Below are positions 1 to 5,217 of a DNA stretch of 7,744 bases, piece after piece; position 1 is the stretch's first letter; every line of letters starts with the position of its first letter. The stretch covers positions 1-7,744 of the forward strand of contig CALMLK010000086.1 of assembly GCA_937868035.1 (NCBI GenBank). The letters are read 5' to 3'. The stretch comes from an uncultured Alphaproteobacteria bacterium (GTDB lineage Bacteria > Pseudomonadota > Alphaproteobacteria > Rhizobiales > Aestuariivirgaceae). The position numbers and the translations under genes were made by a program. A model generated the notes under the pieces. The model was not told the DNA's origin. It saw only the letters and a list, made by a program, of their open reading frames with translations, and searched no databases.

Positions 1-360
1 GTCGACACGGCGCGCGCCACGCTGCTGTTCGAGCGCTACGGCACTTCCGCGACGGCGCTGAAGGAGGCCTTCGCCAACGGTGGCAGTGCGCCGCTGTACT
101 CCCTGCCGCATTACAGCAAGGGCGAGATCGTCCACATCTGTGCCACGGAAAATGTCTGCCGTCTCGCGGATCTCCTGTTGCGCCGCACGGCCGTCACCAT
201 GGAAGGCTTGCTCAGTGATGCGGCCATTCGGGAGACGGCTGATATTGCCGCTCCCGTTCTGGGCTGGAACACGGCGCGCCGCGATGCCGAGATTGCATTC
301 GCAGCGGAAGAAATGGCCAAGCGCAATGTGCGCAACACGCGTCCGCAGAAGGCGGTCTGA
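1..360 (+). CDS. glpD: Glycerol-3-phosphate dehydrogenase (FAD-dependent, GlpD-like), C-terminal part
   Basis: Partial gene; frame 1 is open from the left edge to a TGA at 358-360, giving 119 residues. The family oxidises sn-glycerol 3-phosphate to DHAP at the inner face of the cytoplasmic membrane and passes electrons through FAD to quinone. What is visible is the helical C-terminal DAO_C-type domain: a segment like IVHICATENV (residues about 44-53), then the RRT motif following LADLLL (about 56-64), then a stretch similar to RETADIAAPVLGW that is typical of alphaproteobacterial GlpD. The FAD-binding N-terminus and the catalytic domain lie outside the window. The gene runs tail-to-tail with the minus-strand operon, with only 3 nt between the stop codons. 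It yields the same product, DHAP, as the aldolase of that operon is expected to give, but it is transcribed separately. An EryB-type polyol-phosphate dehydrogenase of the same superfamily is an alternative, because the substrate cannot be read from this tail. Confidence 0.82.
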   Translation, partial: VDTARATLLFERYGTSATALKEAFANGGSAPLYSLPHYSKGEIVHICATENVCRLADLLLRRTAVTMEGLLSDAAIRETADIAAPVLGWNTARRDAEIAFAAEEMAKRNVRNTRPQKAV

Positions 361-367
361 GTCTCAG
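357..367. repeat. Short palindrome spanning both convergent stop codons
   Basis: The 11 bases read CTGAG-T-CTCAG, a perfect 5-bp inverted repeat around one central T. It contains the TGA of the plus-strand gene (358-360) and the complement of the TGA of the minus-strand gene (364-366). A hairpin here would have only about 4 paired bases and no T-run on either side, so it is not a convincing intrinsic terminator. It may be chance, since two facing TGA stops tend to create dyad symmetry. Confidence 0.3.
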
Positions 368-1080
368 CCAGAGGTGGCGCGAAGCCGTGCCGCCAGCATG
401 TCCGTGATGGTCTGGCAGGTGTTGGCGAGAGATTGCACCCGGACGAGACTGGCGATGTCTCCGAAGGTGGCAGGGTCGAATGCCACGCCCATGATGGCGT
501 AGGAATCAGCCACCGCGGCGAGAGCGGCGGGAGACGGCGCAACGGAAATCACGGCGCCGAGATGGTAACCGTGCTTCGCCACGCGCTGGGCCACGCCCAC
601 GAGTTTCACGCGGCCACCAGCGTTGACGCTGTAGTCGCCCGGGCAGTACTCACCGTCGACGGCACCGACGCGGGCATCAAGTCCGAGCGAGGCGAGTGCC
701 GATGCGACACTGGCCGAGAAAAGCCGATAGCGTTCCCGCGTATGGTCGCGCGGCTGGGCATGGGGTGCCACCAGGTCGATCACCAATGCGGCTTCGTCGT
801 AAATTGCGAGTTGCCCGCCTGCGCCCCGTTCGGCGGGGGCAAAGCCGCGCGCCCCCAGCAGGGCCGTCAGGTGATGATAGTGAGGATGGGTGGTATCCCG
901 CGGCGAAAATGCGGCGGTGGGGCGTGGTCGATAGGCGCGGAGCGAGGCCGGACTGTCTTGCTCCAGCGATGACAGTATCTGGCGCACGCGGGCCATGTCT
1001 TCGGCCGGTGCACGGGAAGAAGGTTCTTCCACTTGCACACTGCCGATGCCCCCGGCCGCGTGGCCAAATGGCTGTGTCAC
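364..1080 (-). CDS. Lipoate-protein ligase / octanoyltransferase family protein (LplA/LipL/LipM fold)
   Basis: 238 residues. The family attaches lipoate, or transfers octanoate/lipoate, to the lysine of lipoyl domains in the cytoplasm. The BPL_LplA_LipB-type core runs from about residue 65 to 200. It includes a reduced glycine motif RGAGG (85-89; ligases usually have a longer RR-SGGG-AV type motif), the motif EYCPGDYSV (144-152), GGRVKL (155-160) with Lys159 as the likely acyl-binding lysine, and VAQR (163-166). Cys146 sits where LipL-type transferases have a conserved Cys-Pro-Gly, so a thioester-forming transferase is possible as well as an ATP-dependent ligase. The first ~40 residues are Pro/Ala-rich and look poorly conserved. 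GTG at 1080 is the only in-frame start near the aldolase stop (TGA at 1082-1084, gap 1 nt). No good Shine-Dalgarno precedes it, so coupled translation is likely. An internal ATG at 996 would drop 28 residues, but its GAAG lies only 2 nt upstream. As last gene of an operon with a free lipoyl protein, it probably modifies that protein (inference). Confidence 0.8.
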   Translation of the reverse strand: MTQPFGHAAGGIGSVQVEEPSSRAPAEDMARVRQILSSLEQDSPASLRAYRPRPTAAFSPRDTTHPHYHHLTALLGARGFAPAERGAGGQLAIYDEAALVIDLVAPHAQPRDHTRERYRLFSASVASALASLGLDARVGAVDGEYCPGDYSVNAGGRVKLVGVAQRVAKHGYHLGAVISVAPSPAALAAVADSYAIMGVAFDPATFGDIASLVRVQSLANTCQTITDMLAARLRATSG

Positions 1081-1081
1081 A

Positions 1082-1936
1082 TCAGCCCCGGGCGGCGGCC
1101 TTGCCGGCGCAGCCGTAGAGTTCCATCTTCTCGATGGTCGCAGCGATCATGCGCTTGCGGCCTTCGGCCATGGCCTCTTCGAGTTGATGATCCCCCTTCG
1201 ACCAGACATCGAGCATACCCTGGCGGAAGGCGTGGCGGAGGTCGGTGTCGGCGTTGAACTTGTGAACGCCCGCGGCCTTGGCGGCCTGCACTTCGTCCTC
1301 GGGAACGCCGGATGCGCCGTGCAGCACCAGCGGAATCCTTGTGGCGTCGCGGATCTCCAGCGTGCGCTGGATCGACAGCGGTTCGGGCTTGAGGCCGGGA
1401 ATGACGCCGTGCACGATGCCCACGGAAATGGCGAGATAGTCCACGCCCGTTTCCGCGACGAAGCGCGTGGCTTCCTCGACGGTGGTGTAATAGTCTTCCC
1501 AATTCACGCTTTCACCCACGTCCGGAATCTTGCCCAGTTCGGATTCCACGGGAATGCCGAAATCGTGGGCGATCTCCACGACACGCTTCGTCATCTTGAT
1601 GTTCTCTTCGAACGGCAGATGAGCGAAGTCGCACATGATGGAGTTGAAGCCGAGCTTGATGGCTTCCAGGCATTCTTCCCAGGGACCGTGATCGAGGTGG
1701 ATGACGAATTCGGCATCCGATTCCTCGGCGATGCGCTTGGTCATCTCGAAGGCGCGGGCCACACCCATGTGGGGGACGATGGCACGGCCCACCTGCAGGA
1801 AGACCGGTGCCTTGGCCTGCTCGGCGGCACGGACGAGGGCCTCGGTTGTCTCGGGGTTGTGCATGTTGAAGGCGCCGACGGCATACTTGCCCTTGCGCGC
1901 ATCGTTGATCAGTTGGCGGGGGTCAGCCCATGGCAT
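1082..1936 (-). CDS. Class II (metal-dependent) ketose-bisphosphate-type aldolase, GatY/KbaY/FbaA family
   Basis: 284 residues, full length for the family. These cytoplasmic Zn enzymes reversibly split ketose (bis)phosphates into DHAP and an aldehyde. Visible motifs in order: AFNMHN (22-27); HLDHG (80-84) with catalytic Asp82 and zinc ligand His83, the same numbering as E. coli GatY; CDFAHLPFEENI (102-113), where the usual D-G/A-S-H has become D-F-A-H but Asp103 is kept; ESELG (131-135); VGIVHG (172-177) with zinc ligand His176; LVLHGASG (203-210) with zinc ligand His206; and KFNADTDLR (226-234), the DHAP phosphate-binding loop, with Asn228. All expected metal and DHAP residues are present, so it should be active. 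The aldehyde partner cannot be read from the sequence. The ATG at 1936 has AAGGA at 1945-1949 with 8-nt spacing. The lipoyl gene ends 25 nt upstream and the ligase starts 1 nt after the stop. Fructose-1,6-bisphosphate or tagatose-bisphosphate aldolase are alternatives, but the operon suggests a dedicated catabolic sugar phosphate. Confidence 0.92.
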   Translation of the reverse strand: MPWADPRQLINDARKGKYAVGAFNMHNPETTEALVRAAEQAKAPVFLQVGRAIVPHMGVARAFEMTKRIAEESDAEFVIHLDHGPWEECLEAIKLGFNSIMCDFAHLPFEENIKMTKRVVEIAHDFGIPVESELGKIPDVGESVNWEDYYTTVEEATRFVAETGVDYLAISVGIVHGVIPGLKPEPLSIQRTLEIRDATRIPLVLHGASGVPEDEVQAAKAAGVHKFNADTDLRHAFRQGMLDVWSKGDHQLEEAMAEGRKRMIAATIEKMELYGCAGKAAARG

Positions 1937-1961
1937 GTGCAGATTCCTTGTAAATGTGTGA

Positions 1962-2204
1962 TCAGGCTTTTTCGATGATGGCGACAGGCGTGCGCACGGC
2001 CACGACCGTACCCGCCTCGCTGAGGATCTCGGTGAGCGTGCCGGCGGTCGGCGACTCGATCACCTCAACCGTCTTTTCCGATTCCACTTCCGCCAGGGGT
2101 TCGTCTTCGGCCACGGTGTCGCCCACGGCCTTGAGCCATTTGACGATGGTGCCTTCACTCATGCCCATGCCCCATTGCGGGAGCAGTACCTTGATGCGTG
2201 CCAT
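1962..2204 (-). CDS. Free-standing lipoyl-domain (biotinyl/lipoyl attachment) protein
   Basis: 80 residues that form essentially one lipoyl domain and nothing else. Features: LPQWGMGMSEGTIVKWL (8-24), similar to the N-terminal lipoyl domains of dehydrogenase E2 subunits, notably acetoin/pyruvate type; VGD (27-29); the hairpin ESEKTVEV (41-48) with Lys44 as predicted lipoylation site; SPTAGTL (51-57); and a final beta strand ending IIEKA. The protein stops where an E2 would continue into a linker, peripheral-subunit-binding domain and catalytic core, and only 25 nt of non-coding DNA follow before the aldolase, so no E2 remnant is present. It presumably carries the acyl group or reducing equivalents for the E1 pair encoded just upstream, and is probably lipoylated by the protein at the end of the operon (inference). 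ATG at 2204 has AAGGA at 2212-2216 with 7-nt spacing, and lies 3 nt after the E1-beta stop. GcvH was considered, but that protein is longer (about 125-130 residues). Biotin is less likely, since the site reads E-K-T rather than M-K-M. Confidence 0.93.
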   Translation of the reverse strand: MARIKVLLPQWGMGMSEGTIVKWLKAVGDTVAEDEPLAEVESEKTVEVIESPTAGTLTEILSEAGTVVAVRTPVAIIEKA

Positions 2205-2207
2205 GGA

Positions 2208-3212
2208 TTATTCCTTTCGTGTTCCGGCGACCTTGCGGACGGCATCCGCGATCATTCCGGCGTTGGGGTAGAGTTGCTTCTCCAGCGCGGGGCTGAAGGG
2301 GATGTGGGTGTCGGGCGTCGTCACGCGGATGATCGGGGCCTTCAGGCAGTCGAAGGCCTTCTCGGCCACAAGCGCTGAAATCTCGGCCGCCGCACCGCAG
2401 GTGCGGTTGGCAGGATCGGCGACGACCAGCCGTCCGGTGCGGGCCACGGAATTGAGGACAGCATCCGAGTCGAAAGGCGCAAGCGTGCGCGGGTCGATCA
2501 CCTCGATGGAGATGCCTTCCTTCTCCAGTTGCTGGGCCGCCTGCATCGCGGCGGGAACGGCGCTCGAAATCGCAACGACGGTGACGTCGCTGCCGCTCCG
2601 CACGGTCTTGGCGACGCCAAAGGGAATGTGGAATTCACCGTCCTGCACATCTTCCTTCATGCCCCAGAGCATGCAGGCTTCGAAGGACATCACGGGATCG
2701 TCCATGTCGATTGCCGTGCGCAACAGGCCCTTGGCATCGCTGGGCGAGGCGGGGACCATGATCTTGATGCCCGGCATGTTCATGAACATGGGATAGGGAC
2801 GGTCGGAGTGGTGCGCCGCCGTGCTCAGCCCGTAGAACATGGCCGAGCGGAAAACGACGGGCATGGAGGCCTGTCCACCGAACATGTAGCGGCTCTTGGC
2901 CACCTGATTGATGAACTGGTCCATCGCCATGTAGAGGAAGGTGGAATAGGAGAGGTCAACGATGGGGCGAAGGCCCGTCATGGCGGCGCCTGCCGCCGCT
3001 CCCACCATCACCTCTTCCGAGATGGGCGTGTTGCGGATGCGGTTCGACCCGAACATCTGCAGGAAGTCACCCTTGTCGGCGCGCGACTTGCCGCCCATGG
3101 TGCCATAGACGTTGGCTTCGACGTCTTCGCCGAAGATGATCACGCGCGAGTCGGCCTCCATGGCTTCGCGCTGTGCGGCGCCGATGGCGCCCAGATAGCT
3201 CATGACAGTCAT
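2208..3212 (-). CDS. TPP-dependent dehydrogenase E1 component, beta subunit (pyruvate/acetoin type)
   Basis: 334 residues, the normal length of an E1-beta. With the alpha subunit it forms an alpha2-beta2 enzyme that uses TPP to decarboxylate a 2-oxo acid, or cleave an acyloin, and reductively acylate a lipoyl group. Visible: IFGEDVEANVYG (26-37); RNTPISEEVMVGAAAG (60-75) with the conserved Glu near the TPP aminopyrimidine; STAAHHSDRP (130-139), where His135 corresponds to the catalytic histidine of the usual A-Q-H-S motif; PGIKIMVPASP (147-157); DDPVMSFE (171-178); and a C-terminal transketolase domain with VIDPRTLAPFD (238-248). The last part, PDTHIPFSPALE (300-311), is the normal C-terminal signature. 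The start at 3212 is supported by GGAG at 3220-3223 and overlaps the alpha stop by 4 nt (ATGA). The next gene, the lipoyl protein, starts 3 nt after the stop. Substrate specificity (pyruvate, acetoin or another acyloin) cannot be settled from motifs. Confidence 0.95.
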   Translation of the reverse strand: MTVMSYLGAIGAAQREAMEADSRVIIFGEDVEANVYGTMGGKSRADKGDFLQMFGSNRIRNTPISEEVMVGAAAGAAMTGLRPIVDLSYSTFLYMAMDQFINQVAKSRYMFGGQASMPVVFRSAMFYGLSTAAHHSDRPYPMFMNMPGIKIMVPASPSDAKGLLRTAIDMDDPVMSFEACMLWGMKEDVQDGEFHIPFGVAKTVRSGSDVTVVAISSAVPAAMQAAQQLEKEGISIEVIDPRTLAPFDSDAVLNSVARTGRLVVADPANRTCGAAAEISALVAEKAFDCLKAPIIRVTTPDTHIPFSPALEKQLYPNAGMIADAVRKVAGTRKE

Positions 3213-4195
3213 TGCGCAACTCCGATCGGAACAGTGTAGACATCCTTGAAGGCAACGGACGGATCGGGATCCGGGCTGTCCTCGGCGAACTGAACGGCGG
3301 CATCGACTTCGGCGAGGATGTCGGCCTCGATGCCGTCCAGCATGGCGGCATCGGCGACGCCCTGTTCCTGCAGGTAGCTGCGGAACATCTTCACGGGATC
3401 GCGCTTGAGCCAGGATTCCTTTTCCGCGGCGTTGCGGTAATCGACGGCAAGGCGCAGGCCTTCGGAATGTTCGTTGAAGCGGTAGGTGACGACTTCGATC
3501 AGCGTCGGGCCCTTGCCGGCGCGGGCGCGGTCCACGGCCTCGCGCACGGCGTCATAGACCGTGAGCACGCTCTGTCCGTCTTCCACGCGCACGCCCGGCA
3601 TGCCGAAGCCGTGGGCGCGTTCCGCCACGACGCCCGCCGTCACCGTGTGTTGCGGCGTTGACAGGGCGTACTGATTGTTCTCGCAGAGGAAGATGATGGG
3701 GAGCTTCCACACCGAGGCGAGGTTCATGGCCTCGTAGAGACAGCCCTGGTTCGCCGCGCCATCACCGAAGAAGGCGAGCGAGACCTTGCCGTTGTTCAGC
3801 ACCTTGCTGGAGAGGGCCGCACCGGTGGCGATGGGGATGGATGACCCGACGATACCGGATTCACCGAGGCTTCCCACCTTGAAGTCGGCGAGGTGCATGG
3901 AACCGCCCTTGCCCTGGCAGACGCCCCAGGCTTTGCCGACAAGCTCGGCCATCAGGGGCCCGAGCTTCGCGCCCTTGCCGATGGGGTGGCCGTGGCTGCG
4001 GTGGTTGCCGGTCATGTAGTCGCCCTCGCCCAGCGCCATGCAGGCGCCGACGACCTGGGCTTCCTGCCCGATCGAGGTGTGGACGGTGCCGGGAATTTCG
4101 CCGCGCTTCACCATCTTGGAAGCGCGTTCGTCGAAGTAGCGGATGCGGAGCATGCGCCGCTGCATCTCCAGCAGCATGTCGTTGGCGAGTGTCAT
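3209..4195 (-). CDS. TPP-dependent dehydrogenase E1 component, alpha subunit (pyruvate/acetoin type)
   Basis: 328 residues, normal length. It binds TPP/Mg and partners the beta subunit encoded next. Features: MLRIRYFDERASKM (15-28), HTSIGQEA (39-46), NHRSHGH (64-70) corresponding to the Y-R-x-H-G-H substrate/TPP site, GKGGSMH (95-101), and the TPP motif GDGAANQG (144-151) ending with ENN (172-174). The phosphorylation-loop region TYRFNEHSEGLR (237-248) keeps His243, but has Asn-Glu before it and lacks the Asp-Pro that usually follows (S-M-S-D-P or E-G-D-P in relatives). This loop contacts the active site and lipoyl domain, so the change may reflect an unusual substrate or carrier. ATG at 4195 has AAAGGA at 4201-4206 with 5-nt spacing and overlaps the regulator stop (ATGA). 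A 30-codon upstream extension in frame has low-complexity Arg/His residues and is not credible. No E2 or E3 gene accompanies the E1 pair in the window. Confidence 0.95.
   Translation of the reverse strand: MTLANDMLLEMQRRMLRIRYFDERASKMVKRGEIPGTVHTSIGQEAQVVGACMALGEGDYMTGNHRSHGHPIGKGAKLGPLMAELVGKAWGVCQGKGGSMHLADFKVGSLGESGIVGSSIPIATGAALSSKVLNNGKVSLAFFGDGAANQGCLYEAMNLASVWKLPIIFLCENNQYALSTPQHTVTAGVVAERAHGFGMPGVRVEDGQSVLTVYDAVREAVDRARAGKGPTLIEVVTYRFNEHSEGLRLAVDYRNAAEKESWLKRDPVKMFRSYLQEQGVADAAMLDGIEADILAEVDAAVQFAEDSPDPDPSVAFKDVYTVPIGVAQ
3220..3223 (-). promoter_or_regulatory. Ribosome binding site deciding the E1-beta start
   Basis: GGAG on the minus strand, 7 nt before ATG 3212. It favours this start (protein beginning M-T-V-M) over the second in-frame ATG at 3203. 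Confidence 0.7.
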
Positions 4196-5217
4196 GCGGG
4201 TCCTTTCGAGGGTTGGGGTTGGCCGCGCGTGGTGGCGGTGAGGGCATTGGCGGTGTTCACGTCGGTGACGAGAACGTCGATCCATTGTCCGGCGAGAGCC
4301 GCGGCAATGGCGTCGTGCTTGGCGGCGCCGCCCGCCACCACGATCTTGCGGCGGACATGACGGAGCTGATCGAGGGTGATGCCGACCACGAGGCTGTCGA
4401 GGTGCGTGTTCACGGGCTGGCCCGCGGCATCAATGAAGCGCTGGTGCAACTGGCCGACTGCACCCGCAGCGCGGACCTCCGCCAGTTGTTCGGCGGTGAA
4501 GAAATTGTCGCCCTCTTCAAGAGGGCCGTGGAAATCGGCGGGACCGACGCCGACGAAGGCGATGTCGACGGTATCGAGCAGCTTCAGCGTGGCGCGGATG
4601 TGGCTGTCGGCGAGGGCCAGTTCGCGCAGGCCCACGCTCGGCATCACGCCCGGCGTGCGCAGGAAGACAGGTTCTGCCGCAAAGGCCCAGGCCACCTGCT
4701 GCGTGGCAAGGGCCGCCTCATGCTGCAGGCGTGGCGAACCGAGATCGCCCAGCATTTCCACCACGCGGGTGATGCCGGTATTGGCGCGGGGCTGCAGGTG
4801 GCGCGCCATTTCGCGGAGCGTGGTGCTCCAGGACGTCAGCCCCAGCACGGGGCCGCCCTGCAACTCGCCGCCGAGGCATTGCGCGGCGGCGGCGCCGAGT
4901 GCGGTTTCAAGTCCGTCTTCACGGCTGCTCACATCGACGACATAGGCGGATTGCAGGCCGTAGGCGGAGACAAGACTCTCCTCGAGATCAGGATAGAGCC
5001 CTTCCGGCGGCACGACGATGGTGCGGACGATGCCGTGCTCTGCCGCGAGGCTGAGGAAGCGCGAGACGCTGGCCTGCGACACGCCCATCTCGTCGGCGAT
5101 TTCGGCCTGGCGCTTGCCTTGCAGGTAATGCAGGCGTGCGGCGCGGGTGATGAGCCGCATCTGCTGCAGGTTGAGGCGCGTGACACGCGCAGCCGAGGTG
5201 GAGACGGCGCGCTTCAT
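4192..5217 (-). CDS. SorC/DeoR-family sugar-responsive transcriptional regulator (EryD-like)
   Basis: 341 residues, normal SorC-family size. An N-terminal helix-turn-helix lies at about 35-62 (R-Q-A-E-I-A-D-E-M-G-V-S-Q-A-S-V-S-R-F). A sugar-phosphate-binding domain of NagB/RpiA type occupies about 72-330. Signatures there are the phosphate-binding GLTSWSTTL (126-134), FVGVGPADF (221-229), and the C-terminal VVAGGAAKHDAIAAALAG (293-310) followed by DVLVTD (314-319). The family senses phosphorylated sugars, so the likely effector is a product of the kinase encoded just upstream, and the likely target is this operon's own promoter, which lies outside the window (inference). Placing a regulator inside the structural genes recalls the rhizobial ery operon. 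The start at 5217 is chosen because it is preceded by GGAA at 5225-5228 (7-nt spacing) and overlaps the kinase stop as ATGA. The open frame extends 89 codons further, but that part is Arg-rich shadow sequence inside the kinase gene. Confidence 0.94.
   Translation of the reverse strand: MKRAVSTSAARVTRLNLQQMRLITRAARLHYLQGKRQAEIADEMGVSQASVSRFLSLAAEHGIVRTIVVPPEGLYPDLEESLVSAYGLQSAYVVDVSSREDGLETALGAAAAQCLGGELQGGPVLGLTSWSTTLREMARHLQPRANTGITRVVEMLGDLGSPRLQHEAALATQQVAWAFAAEPVFLRTPGVMPSVGLRELALADSHIRATLKLLDTVDIAFVGVGPADFHGPLEEGDNFFTAEQLAEVRAAGAVGQLHQRFIDAAGQPVNTHLDSLVVGITLDQLRHVRRKIVVAGGAAKHDAIAAALAGQWIDVLVTDVNTANALTATTRGQPQPSKGPA
4201..4206 (-). promoter_or_regulatory. Ribosome binding site deciding the E1-alpha start
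   Basis: AAAGGA on the minus strand, 5 nt before ATG 4195. It is strong and lies within the end of the regulator gene. It fixes the alpha subunit start at the ATGA overlap. Confidence 0.75.

Noticed and set aside
357..367. Bidirectional intrinsic terminator
   Set aside because: The stem is too short, the loop is one base, and there is no T-run on either strand.
1937..1961. Possible remnant of an E2 acyltransferase between the lipoyl protein and aldolase
   Set aside because: Only 25 nt lie here, including the aldolase ribosome binding site; there is no room for a remnant.
995..1978. Long plus-strand open frame (327 codons) opposite the aldolase and ligase genes
   Set aside because: It is an antisense shadow of the well-supported aldolase. 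The translation is Gly/His/Asp/Val-rich with no family motifs, as expected opposite a high-GC gene.
1962..2204. Glycine cleavage H protein (GcvH) as identity of the lipoyl protein
   Set aside because: At 80 residues it is too short, its motifs match E2-type lipoyl domains, and no gcvT or gcvP is nearby.
2529..3239. Plus-strand open frame (236 codons) opposite E1-beta
   Set aside because: His/Gly/Asp-rich antisense shadow of a clearly conserved E1-beta.
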